Shown here one piece after another: positions 56,586 through 64,000 of a stretch of DNA of 64,000 nucleotides. Numbering within the stretch: the first letter of the stretch is position 1; the number at the start of each line of letters is the position of its first letter. Source of the stretch: Bacillota bacterium. GTDB lineage: Bacteria > Bacillota > Clostridia > Peptostreptococcales > Anaerovoracaceae. The stretch covers positions 38,076 to 102,075 of the forward strand of contig JAFRJI010000037.1 of assembly GCA_017432345.1 (NCBI GenBank), in the 5' to 3' direction. The translations under genes were made by a program, and so were the position numbers. Below the pieces are notes generated by a model. It saw only the letters and a program-made list of their open reading frames with translations, did no database searches and was not told the DNA's origin.

Positions 56586-58502
56586 TCATACCCGCTTTTC
56601 GCAACCCTTAAAAAACGCGCGCACGTTTTCCGCTGCTCTCTGGTCCATTCCCGGCGCCGCCGCCAGCATCTTCCGGTCTTCCTCGGCGTCCGACGTCGCC
56701 AGTTCCCGGATCTTCTCGATGCTTCCAAAGGCTTCCAAAAGCCCCCGTTTCCGCACCGGTCCGATGCCCTCTATCTCATCCAGCAGCGAACGGGACACGT
56801 TCTTCCCGCGCAGCTTGCGGTGGTATTCGATGGCAAAACGGTGTACTTCTTCCTGCATCCGCCCGATGTATTTGTAAAGCAAAGGCTTGCCCGCCAGCGG
56901 GATCTCATGCCAATCATTCCCTGCCTGATACGTCAGGGCTCTCGTCCTGTGGTGTTCGTCCTTGACCATACCCACCACCGGGATTTCAAACCCCGTCGCA
57001 CGGATGACTTCCAGCGCCGTCGAGACGTGCCCCTTGCCGCCGTCCATAAAGATGATGTCCGGCAGCACGGAGAATTTATCGTCGCCGTCGAAGAGTCGCA
57101 AAAATCTCCGCGAAAGGACCTCCTGCATGGAGGCATAGTCGTCCTGTCCCTGCACGGTCCGGACTTTGAACTTGCGGTAACTTTTGCGGTCCGGCGTCAG
57201 TCCGTTGAATACGACCATGGCGCCGACCGTATCGATGCCGTTGGTGTTGGAGATATCATAGGCCTCCGCACGGAACTCCCTGCCGTCGTATTCCTGCGGC
57301 ATCTGTTCGTCCGGATCTGATGCGCGTTCCATCTGCGTGAGGACTTCCCAGATCTCGCGGCCCAGTGTCTGTTTCCGTTCCTTTGCCGCCGCGGCGCGTT
57401 CGCCGATGGTCTTCATCATTTCCCCGGCATCCTTCTGCGCCATTCTGACCAAAGCTCTCTTCTCGCCGCGTTCCGGACGGATGATCCGGACGTTGTGCCC
57501 AGCTTCTTTCGTGAGGAACGCTTCCAGAGACGCCGCGTCATCCGGCATTCGACTGACCAGGATCTCCTTCGGGATCGTCGCCATTCTGGAATAGTGCTGG
57601 GTCAGGAACGCGGACAACATCGCTTTCTCATCGTCATCCACAGAGCCTTTTGCATCCAACGCGTAGGACTCGCGGCCGATGAGTTTGCCTTCGCGCACGC
57701 TGAAGATGACCATGTAGGCCTCTTCTTCCGTCGGGCACGGCAGCACGATATCCGCGTCGTCGCTGTGGCGCATGACGACACGCTGCGTTTCGGCAAGTGC
57801 CTTGGCGGCCTGGATGTAGTCGCGGTACGCGGCCGCTTCCTCATATTCCATTGCGTCGGAGGCTTCTTTCATTTTCGCGTTGAGCCTGGCGATGACCGGC
57901 TGGTTGTGCCCGTTCAAAAACTCCAGCGCCCCCGCGACCGCCTCCGTGTATTCTTCCTTTGATACAAGACCAGTGCAGATTCCTCTGCACTGGTTGATGT
58001 GATAGTTCAGGCACGGCTTGAAATCCTTCGGGAAGGCCACGGCCGAACACCGCTTCAGCTCGAAGCTGGCGTTCAGAAAATCCACGATCTTGTTGACCGC
58101 GCCCGCATCGCTGTATGGGCCGAAGTATTTGCCTCCGTCCTTCCTGAGCTGGCGCGTCTTCATGACACGCGGATACTCTTCATTGGTGACCTTGATATAA
58201 GGATAGGTCTTGTCATCCCGCAGGAGGACGTTGTATTTCGGCCGGTATTTTTTGATCAAGTTGCACTCCAGGATCAGCGCTTCCATCTCGCTTCCGACGG
58301 TGATGTACTCGAATTCCGCAATTTGCGAGACCATGCTCCGGACCTTCGGCGCCATGTTCCGCGACGACTGGAAATACTGGCGCACCCGGTTGCGAAGGCT
58401 GATCGCCTTACCGACATAGATGATGTTGCCGAGCTTGTCCTTGTGCATATAAACCCCCGGCTCTTCCGGGAGCATTTTCAGGTTTTCCTTAATGTCGAAC
58501 AT
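56586..58502 (-). CDS. uvrC: UvrABC excinuclease subunit C
   Basis: A 638-residue UvrC. GIY-YIG domain at residues 1-95 (PGVYMHKDKLGNIIYVGKA), Cys-containing central part, UVR motif (KEASDAMEYEEAAAYRDYI), the RNase-H-like endonuclease core with DISNTNGIDTVGAMVVF and FMDGGKGHVSTALEV, and C-terminal helix-hairpin-helix (DEIEGIGPVRKRGLLEAFG). It makes both incisions in nucleotide excision repair. The start ATG lies inside the end of the dacF-like gene (14-base overlap), after AGAGGA. Confidence 0.96.
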   Translation of the reverse strand: MFDIKENLKMLPEEPGVYMHKDKLGNIIYVGKAISLRNRVRQYFQSSRNMAPKVRSMVSQIAEFEYITVGSEMEALILECNLIKKYRPKYNVLLRDDKTYPYIKVTNEEYPRVMKTRQLRKDGGKYFGPYSDAGAVNKIVDFLNASFELKRCSAVAFPKDFKPCLNYHINQCRGICTGLVSKEEYTEAVAGALEFLNGHNQPVIARLNAKMKEASDAMEYEEAAAYRDYIQAAKALAETQRVVMRHSDDADIVLPCPTEEEAYMVIFSVREGKLIGRESYALDAKGSVDDDEKAMLSAFLTQHYSRMATIPKEILVSRMPDDAASLEAFLTKEAGHNVRIIRPERGEKRALVRMAQKDAGEMMKTIGERAAAAKERKQTLGREIWEVLTQMERASDPDEQMPQEYDGREFRAEAYDISNTNGIDTVGAMVVFNGLTPDRKSYRKFKVRTVQGQDDYASMQEVLSRRFLRLFDGDDKFSVLPDIIFMDGGKGHVSTALEVIRATGFEIPVVGMVKDEHHRTRALTYQAGNDWHEIPLAGKPLLYKYIGRMQEEVHRFAIEYHRKLRGKNVSRSLLDEIEGIGPVRKRGLLEAFGSIEKIRELATSDAEEDRKMLAAAPGMDQRAAENVRAFFKGCEKRV

Positions 58503-60204
58503 CCCCGCTGTTCCTCTGGCGCTCTTTTCTTCTGCGCGCCCGTTCTTTCCGCGCGGCCCGTTTCTCGGCGCGCGTCCGCGTTGGCCGGTTCGTTCCACCA
58601 AACGAAGATCTATCATAAGCAGATCTGTCATAAGATTCGCTATAAGAAGGTCTTTCTGCGGTCGGCGGCTCGGCCGGCGGTGCTTCTCCTCTCAGCTGCT
58701 GCGACAACGGCGGTTCAATCTTCCTCTTCTCGAACTGCGGGTTCTCGAAGCCTGCTGCCGGTGCCGGTCTTTCCGGTCTCGTCGGTGCGGCCGGTTCCTC
58801 CGGTGCGGTCTGCTTCAGCGTCGGCCGTTTCAGTGTCGGCCGTTTCATCGGTCTCTGTCTCCCCCGCTGTATCTTTCTCTTGCGGCGGTTGATCGCCCGC
58901 ATGATCAGGACGAACAAAATGAACGCAATGATCAGGCCGAGTATCAGATAGACGATCCACGCGTATTCATCCGCGATCCCGATATGGGAAAGCGGACCGC
59001 CCTTCTCCACCGTCTCCAGCGCGACAATGTCTTTGACGCCGATCAGTACGCCCTTTCCGTTATAGGCTTCGATCTTGCCCATGACATCACCCTTCTGGAT
59101 CGGTGCGGTCGGTTTCTCCTCGTTCAGTTTGACTTCCGTAGTGATTTTCTTTGCCGCTTTGCTGTCCTTATCCAGCGTTATATCAAAATTGCTCTTGATT
59201 CCCAGCTCGACACGAGCCAGCGATCCGAGGCGCACTTTCTGCTTAAGTTGGAAGTCCTCCGCCTTTTGGGCGGTGTACGTCTTATAGTATTTGAATCCGT
59301 AATCCCAGAGACTTCTGGCGTCCACGAATCGGGAGTATTTATCCACCGAATGCAAAAGCACGACCACAAGTTCCATATTGCCGCGCTTCGCCGTTCCGAC
59401 GTAGCAATCTCCGGCAGACGTAGTGTAACCGGTCTTCACGCCGGTGCAGCCGTCGTATTTAAATGGAACGTCTTTTCCCTTGTACGCGAACTTGTCCTGC
59501 GTATCCCAAAGCGTATAGTTCGTATTCCGCAAAACCCTCTTTTTGGATTTGTTCGTTTTCGGGACGACGTACTTCGCTGTTCCGACGATTTTCCGATAAC
59601 GCTTGTCCTTCATCCCCTCGCAGGCTATCATGGCCAGATCATACGCCGTCGTCACATTCAGCGCATTTGCGACCTCGTTCAGCCCATTCGGGTTCTTGAA
59701 ATTGGAATCCTGCGCGCCGCACTCCCTGGCCCTCGCGTTCATCATTTTCGCAAAGCCCTTCTGGCTGCCGCCGGCTGCCAACGCCAGTTGTTGGGCCGCA
59801 TCGTTTCCGGATACCAGCATCATTCCGTACATGAGCTGTTCCACGGTCAATTTTTCTCCCGGTTCGAGTCCCATGGTGCTGCCGGCTCTCTCGACATCGT
59901 CACTCACTTTGATCTCCTGATTCAGTTTCAGGTTCTCCAGTGCGACGAGCAGAGTCAGCACTTTCGTAACGCTGGCCGGTTCCCGGAGCTGGTGCGCGTT
60001 CTTCTCATAGATAATGTCCCCGTTTCCGACATTGACCAGGATTGCGGATCCCGCATTCACATTCGGAGCACGGCTGTCATCAAAGGTGGCGGAAGGGGCG
60101 ATTTCCTGTTCCGTCGCATCCCCTTCCTGCGCAAAAGCAAAAGACGGCGCTGTTCCTAGGAGAATTAGCGCCGCGATTGCTAACGTTGATATGAATTTTT
60201 TCAT
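58489..60204 (-). CDS. dacF: D-alanyl-D-alanine carboxypeptidase (DacF-like) with long basic tail
   Basis: A 571-residue penicillin-binding protein. Signal peptide to about residue 27; SxxK motif ASVTK, SxN motif VSGND, KTG motif GVKTGYT; a beta-rich DacA-type C-terminal domain to about 390; then a helix (IVYLILGLIIAFILFVLIM) and a tail of about 140 residues rich in Arg, Pro and Glu (RPTLKRPTLKQ, ending RRRKERQRNSGDVRH). The usual DacF ends soon after its amphipathic anchor, so the tail is extra. It trims pentapeptides in peptidoglycan. The start is uncertain: ATG at 60204 or 60222 inside the serC end; neither has a clear ribosome binding site. Confidence 0.88.
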   Translation of the reverse strand: MKKFISTLAIAALILLGTAPSFAFAQEGDATEQEIAPSATFDDSRAPNVNAGSAILVNVGNGDIIYEKNAHQLREPASVTKVLTLLVALENLKLNQEIKVSDDVERAGSTMGLEPGEKLTVEQLMYGMMLVSGNDAAQQLALAAGGSQKGFAKMMNARARECGAQDSNFKNPNGLNEVANALNVTTAYDLAMIACEGMKDKRYRKIVGTAKYVVPKTNKSKKRVLRNTNYTLWDTQDKFAYKGKDVPFKYDGCTGVKTGYTTSAGDCYVGTAKRGNMELVVVLLHSVDKYSRFVDARSLWDYGFKYYKTYTAQKAEDFQLKQKVRLGSLARVELGIKSNFDITLDKDSKAAKKITTEVKLNEEKPTAPIQKGDVMGKIEAYNGKGVLIGVKDIVALETVEKGGPLSHIGIADEYAWIVYLILGLIIAFILFVLIMRAINRRKRKIQRGRQRPMKRPTLKRPTLKQTAPEEPAAPTRPERPAPAAGFENPQFEKRKIEPPLSQQLRGEAPPAEPPTAERPSYSESYDRSAYDRSSFGGTNRPTRTRAEKRAARKERARRRKERQRNSGDVRH

Positions 60205-60208
60205 CGTT

Positions 60209-61297
60209 TTATTTGTTTTCATCTGCAAATTTCTTCATGAACTCGATCAGTGCATCGATTCCTTCTTCCGGCATAGCGTTGTAGATCGACGCTCTCATTC
60301 CGCCGATGGATCTGTGTCCGCCCAGGTTGTGGAGTCCCGCAGCCTTTGCTTCCGCAACGAACTTCTTCTCAACGTCCTTGTCACCGATAACGAATACGAC
60401 GTTCATCAGGGACCGATCTTCCTTTCTGACCGGGCACTTGTAGTAGCCGCTTCCATCGATGTAGTCATACAGCTTCTTTGCCTTTGCAACGTTCTTCTCG
60501 TGCATGACAGGAACGCCTCCGTTCCGCTTCAGATACTTGAATACTTCACCGGATACGTAGATCGAGAACGTGTTCGGCGTGTTGTACGCAGAATCGTTGT
60601 CGGCGTGGATCTTGTAATCCAGATACGTCGGGATGTCTGCCGCAGCTTTGCCGAGGAGATCCTCGCGGATGATGACGACCGCGATGCCGGATGGAGCCAC
60701 GTTCTTCTGAACGCCTGCCCAGATGATTCCGAACTTCGTTACATCGACTTCTTCGGACAGGATGCAGGATGACATATCCGCAACGAGAGGAATGTCCCCG
60801 GTATCCGGAATGTACGGATAGTGTGTTCCGTAGATCGTGTTGTTGAAGCAGATGTGTACATAATCGGCATCCGGACGGATGTCGTCCTTCGTGATCTTCG
60901 GGATCCAGGTGAATGTATCATCTTCGGAGGACGCGATGACCTTGGCATCGTATCCCATCTTAACGGCTTCTTTGTAGGCTTTCTTTGCCCAGTTGCCGGT
61001 AACGACGAAATCTATCTTTCTTGAGTTCACCGCCAGGTTGAGCGGTACCATAGCAAACTGTAACGTTCCGCCTCCCTGAATGAAAAGAACTTTGTAATTA
61101 TCAGGAATGTTCATGACATCTCTCAGGTCGGCCTCCGCATCGGCCAGGATCGCTTTGAACTCCGCTGACCGGTGAGACATCTCCATGACAGATTCTCCGC
61201 ACTCGTGATAATTAAGAAGATTGTCTGCTACGTCTTTGATGACTTCTTCCGGCAGCATCGATGGCCCGGCTGAAAAATTATAAGCTCTTTCTTTCAA
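60209..61297 (-). CDS. serC: Phosphoserine aminotransferase
   Basis: A 362-residue PLP enzyme. RAYNFSAGPSMLPEEV at the start, FIQGGGTLQFAMVP, the PLP lysine region in IIWAGVQKNVAPSG, and GGHRSIGGMRASIYNAMP near the end. It makes phosphoserine from phosphohydroxypyruvate. The start is TTG at 61297, after a strong AGGAGG at the right distance; an ATG 30 bases upstream has no such site and would add ten residues. Divergent from serA. Confidence 0.95.
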   Translation of the reverse strand: MKERAYNFSAGPSMLPEEVIKDVADNLLNYHECGESVMEMSHRSAEFKAILADAEADLRDVMNIPDNYKVLFIQGGGTLQFAMVPLNLAVNSRKIDFVVTGNWAKKAYKEAVKMGYDAKVIASSEDDTFTWIPKITKDDIRPDADYVHICFNNTIYGTHYPYIPDTGDIPLVADMSSCILSEEVDVTKFGIIWAGVQKNVAPSGIAVVIIREDLLGKAAADIPTYLDYKIHADNDSAYNTPNTFSIYVSGEVFKYLKRNGGVPVMHEKNVAKAKKLYDYIDGSGYYKCPVRKEDRSLMNVVFVIGDKDVEKKFVAEAKAAGLHNLGGHRSIGGMRASIYNAMPEEGIDALIEFMKKFADENK

Positions 61298-61325
61298 TTT
61301 AAATACCTCCTGTTTTTTTGTTTTC

Positions 61326-61354
61326 ATTATAGCATGCGCGGAACTCAAATACAA
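61326..61354 (-). promoter_or_regulatory. Promoter of serC
   Basis: Minus strand TTGTAT, 17-base spacer, perfect TATAAT, about 30 bases before the TTG start. Confidence 0.75.
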
Positions 61355-61475
61355 TTACAGCATCCACATCATTTTGTAGAAAATCAGCTTTTTTTATAGA
61401 TATTTCCACTAGTTCTATGTTAGAATGATTTCTGAAATAATTATTTGATAAAACAATCGTAAAGAGGTGACGTAA

Positions 61476-62612
61476 ATGTACAATATTGGAACTTTTAACA
61501 AGATTTCACCAGTCGGTCTCAGCAAGCTGACCGATGACTACTCGCTGGTCGAGGATCACAATGATGCTCACGGCATCATTCTGAGAAGCTATGACCTCCA
61601 CGAGATGGATTTTTCCAAAGAACTGCTGGCGATCGGCAGAGCCGGTGCCGGTACGAACAATGTCCCGGTAGATAGATGTTCCGAAGACGGCATCGTTGTA
61701 TTCAATGCTCCGGGAGCCAACGCGAACGCGGTCAAAGAACTTTGCATATGCGGCATGATCATGGCGGCCCGTAACGTTCCGGAAGGAATCGCTTGGGCGA
61801 AGACGCTCCAGGGCAGCGAGGGAGTCGGCAAGCAGATCGAAAAAGGCAAAGGCCAGTTCGCCGGAACCGAGATCATGGGCAAGACCCTCGGAATCATCGG
61901 CCTCGGCGCGATCGGCAAGCTCGTCGCGAACGCGGCGCTGGCGCTGGGAATGAATGTTGTCGGTTACGATGAATTTATGAACGATGATCTGAAGGCGCAG
62001 CTCGATCCGGATGTTACGGTCGTCGGAAGTTTGTCCGAACTGTATCCGCAATGCGATTATATCTCGATCCACGTTCCTGCGAACGATGCGACTAAAGGCA
62101 TGATGAACGCGGAGGCGTTCGCGCAGATGAAGGACGGCGTGAAGTTCATGAACTTTGCCAGAGACAAACTGATGAACGACGCAGACCTGCTGGCTGCACT
62201 GGATAGCGGAAAGGTTTCAAAATACGTCACTGACTTTGCGGATGATACAGTCCTGAACGCCGGACATCCTGGCATCATCGTGCTGCCGCATCTCGGCGCT
62301 TCCTCCGCGGAGGCGGAAGACAACTGCGCGAGCATGGCCGTTACGCAGGTCATGGATTACCTCGACAACGGAAACATCAAGAATTCCGTCAACATGCCGA
62401 ACGTTACCCTCGGCAAGCGCGAAGGCGCCCGGATCTCAGTGATCTGCAAAGCCAACGCAGTGAAAGATGTCCTCTTCAAGCTGAACGAGTTGGAGCTGGG
62501 GAACATCGCCTCCGGAACGCGCGGCGACTATGCGTATGTTCTGGCGGATCTGGAAGACAAGACCGTCGACCTGAAGGTCGCCGGCGTGATCCGCTGCCGG
62601 ATCCTGAAATAG
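61476..62612 (+). CDS. serA: Phosphoglycerate dehydrogenase-like 2-hydroxyacid dehydrogenase
   Basis: A 378-residue protein. RAGAGTNNVPVDRCSE and GKTLGIIGLGAIGKLVANAA (NAD fold) are SerA features; catalytic Arg is in NFARDKLMN and catalytic His in VLPHLGASSAEAE. A short ACT-like segment (ISVICKANAVKDV, then VAGVIRCRIL) ends the protein. It oxidises 3-phosphoglycerate and with SerC forms the serine pathway. AGAGGTG precedes the ATG. SerB is not in the window. Confidence 0.94.
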   Translation: MYNIGTFNKISPVGLSKLTDDYSLVEDHNDAHGIILRSYDLHEMDFSKELLAIGRAGAGTNNVPVDRCSEDGIVVFNAPGANANAVKELCICGMIMAARNVPEGIAWAKTLQGSEGVGKQIEKGKGQFAGTEIMGKTLGIIGLGAIGKLVANAALALGMNVVGYDEFMNDDLKAQLDPDVTVVGSLSELYPQCDYISIHVPANDATKGMMNAEAFAQMKDGVKFMNFARDKLMNDADLLAALDSGKVSKYVTDFADDTVLNAGHPGIIVLPHLGASSAEAEDNCASMAVTQVMDYLDNGNIKNSVNMPNVTLGKREGARISVICKANAVKDVLFKLNELELGNIASGTRGDYAYVLADLEDKTVDLKVAGVIRCRILK

Positions 62613-62671
62613 GATCGGCCGGCAATTGCCGGTGCCATTTGACATATTCAAATTCAATCAAAATGAAAAAC

Positions 62672-62713
62672 CCTGCCAAATCATGAACAGAACGTGTTTT
62701 GGCAGGTTTTTTT
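62672..62713 (+). terminator. Terminator of serA
   Basis: Stem CCTGCCAAA / TTTGGCAGG followed by seven T on the plus strand; an A-run on the other side could also stop minus-strand transcription from nth. Confidence 0.9.
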
Positions 62714-62876
62714 CTTGGGCACAAATCTATTTTTCCTGTCAAAACACCCAATCACAGTGATTTGACAGGAATGTTTGATGGCATATGTCATCTGGTTGGA
62801 TCTTATTCTGAATCATTTCCCTGTTTTTCGTCGTTTATTCATGCCCCTGACAGGGAAAACCGTTCAGTCAATCCTG

Positions 62877-63638
62877 CTACACTCCAGCTTTCCTGCAAAG
62901 TCCTTCGATGACGCATTGATCACACTTCGGCGCGCGAGCGGTGCAGCAGTTCCGCCCGTGGAAGATCAGACTGTGGTGTGCCTCGGACCAGCGGTCCTCC
63001 GGCAGCACTTCCATCAGATCGTATTCGGTCTGCAGCACTTCTTTCGCGCCAGCGGATTTAGCAGACTTCGCGGAATGTGTGGCGGATTTGCCAGACCCGG
63101 CGCTGTCCTCCACCAGTCCGATTCGGTGGGCTACGCGGAAGACGTGTGTGTCAACTGCGATCCTCTGCTGCCCGAACCCGACGGCAAGTATCACGTTGGC
63201 CGTTTTCCGTCCGACGCCCGGCAGCGCGATCAGCGCATCGTAATCATCCGGGACCTTGCCACCGTGTTTCTCGCAAAGGGCTTTGGCCAGATTGATGATG
63301 TTCCGGGACTTGGTCTTATACATGCCGATGGTCTTTATGATTTCCATGACATCTTCCTGCTCCGCGGCGGCTAGTGCCTCCGCCGTCGGATAAAGGTCGA
63401 ACAGACCCTGCCCTTCTTCACGGACACCGGTTCCGCCGTGGGTCACCTTGTTGACGCTGGCGTCGGTCGTCTGCGCGCTCAGCACAACGCAGACCGCCAG
63501 CTCAAAAACATCCATGTGTTCGAGGGCGCACCCGGCGTCCGGATATTCTTTCTTTAGTAGATCCAATATGGTTTTGATTTCGGCAGGTGTATATTTTGTT
63601 ATTCCGCTTCCTCTTAAAATATGGTAGTTATATGTCAT
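62877..63638 (-). CDS. nth: Endonuclease III
   Basis: A 253-residue repair glycosylase/lyase. HhH motif LPGVGRKTANVIL with the catalytic Lys, the Asp in AVDTHVFRVAHR, and the Fe-S cysteines C-x6-C-x2-C-x5-C in CTARAPKCDQCVIEGLC. Two insertions relative to the usual 210-residue form: one near THGGTGVREEGQ and one near SGKSATHSAKSAKSAG. The start is uncertain: the ATG at 63638 has no ribosome binding site, and AGAGGA lies inside the first ten codons with no ATG, GTG or TTG at the right distance after it. Confidence 0.93.
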   Translation of the reverse strand: MTYNYHILRGSGITKYTPAEIKTILDLLKKEYPDAGCALEHMDVFELAVCVVLSAQTTDASVNKVTHGGTGVREEGQGLFDLYPTAEALAAAEQEDVMEIIKTIGMYKTKSRNIINLAKALCEKHGGKVPDDYDALIALPGVGRKTANVILAVGFGQQRIAVDTHVFRVAHRIGLVEDSAGSGKSATHSAKSAKSAGAKEVLQTEYDLMEVLPEDRWSEAHHSLIFHGRNCCTARAPKCDQCVIEGLCRKAGV

Positions 63639-63900
63639 TGAAATGCGTCGGTTTGGATGGCTTTATTATACCTTTTTTTGTGCTTTATATGCTCTGTTTT
63701 TCATAATTTAACGATTTTGCGCTAAATATACCATAAAATAACATAAAAATTTTTTTAGACTGTTATTTGCCTCAATCCACTAAACCCTTTATATTTCAAC
63801 GCTTACAGCGCTTTTTCGCTTTATTTCTTCCATTTATTTGGTAAAAAAAAAGGACAAAAACTAGTTACATTTTTGTTTTTTTGGTGTAAAATACCTATGT
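63639..63900. other. AT-rich intergenic region
   Basis: About 260 bases of AT-rich DNA with long A- and T-runs. On the minus strand the stretch before nth has TATAATAAAG-like sequence (about 63660-63670) that could be its -10. No gene or repeat can be supported. Confidence 0.4.
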
Positions 63901-63906
63901 TATAAT
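63901..63906 (+). promoter_or_regulatory. Likely -10 box of the right-edge gene
   Basis: Plus strand TGTTATAAT, an extended -10 type sequence, 30 bases before the right-edge start codon; T-runs lie in the -35 region. Confidence 0.5.
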
Positions 63907-63935
63907 ATTATATCAATTTCAAATGGAGGTGTTTT

Positions 63936-64000
63936 ATGGCAACTTACACACAAGTTGAGACGAACGGCCTGTTTGAACTTTCAGAAGAGGCACGTGCTGA
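63936..64000 (+). CDS. Start of an unidentified small or larger protein (cut by window edge)
   Basis: An ATG after a perfect GGAGGTG site opens a frame of at least 21 codons, MATYTQVETNGLFELSEEAR, running to the edge. The pattern Leu-Phe-Glu-Leu-Ser-Glu-Glu resembles the end of leader peptides of double-glycine-type bacteriocins or signalling peptides (F-x-x-L-S-x-E-E-L). With only this much visible nothing more can be said, and it could equally be the N-terminus of an unrelated protein. Confidence 0.55.
   Translation, partial: MATYTQVETNGLFELSEEARA

Overview
The window looks like chromosomal DNA from an anaerobic, meso-diaminopimelate-type member of the Clostridia, with roughly 50% GC. I cannot name the species. 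The evidence is: T-box and cobalamin riboswitch leaders, an acyl-CoA dehydrogenase/EtfBA cluster, the ddh-dapA-dapB lysine/peptidoglycan branch, a MurE with the DNPR motif of DAP-adding enzymes, a SipW-type signal peptidase, sortase-type surface proteins, ECF transporters and a class I lysyl-tRNA synthetase. Most genes lie on the minus strand in long, tightly packed operons. I see no rRNA, tRNA, prophage, insertion sequence or CRISPR array.

Layout on the left. 1-2.3 kb: acyl-CoA dehydrogenase, etfB and the start of etfA. 2.4-4.2 kb: a TrpB2-type tryptophan synthase beta chain behind a T-box leader. 4.2-8.8 kb: a five-gene, translationally coupled operon around a SipW-like signal peptidase, with TasA/camelysin-like substrates and a large surface protein. 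8.9-17.7 kb: a long operon carD-yacL-ispDF-proS-chrA-chrA-nudix-cyclophilin-cotH. 17.8-20.1 kb: three tandem paralogous secreted proteins and a decayed fourth copy. 20.2-22.4 kb (plus strand): a two-component system. 22.4-26.5 kb: radA, a YefM/YoeB-type toxin-antitoxin pair and an EF-G-like GTPase. 26.6-28.4 kb: a wall-anchored VaFE-type adhesin.

Middle. 28.4-29.6 kb is non-coding but full of structure. Reading along the minus strand it holds the asnS terminator, a GC-rich nested palindrome, a complete promoter, a cobalamin riboswitch, two intrinsic terminators and an array of degenerate hairpin repeats; no gene directly follows the riboswitch. 29.6-41.2 kb: asnS, an Fe-S aldo/keto reductase, then a murE-led operon that also holds an FAD oxidoreductase, a C_GCAxxG_C_C protein, an acyl-CoA ligase, an alanine/ornithine racemase-like enzyme, greA and a class I lysS with an added tRNA-binding domain.

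41.3-52.8 kb is the most striking part. A second cobalamin riboswitch heads an operon encoding a secreted protein made of two copies of an EF-hand-bearing module, a membrane-anchored FecR-like/DUF4430 protein, a large surface protein combining DUF4430 with prenyltransferase-like alpha/alpha repeats (the two folds that make up animal intrinsic factor and transcobalamin), and a complete ECF transporter with two T subunits. I read this as a surface capture-and-import system for cobalamin or another corrinoid. The right end has a 26-codon gene with its own promoter and terminator, ddh-dapA-dapB, a DUF1292 protein, uvrC, a DacF-type carboxypeptidase, divergent serC/serA, nth and, cut by the window edge, the start of a possible leader-peptide gene.
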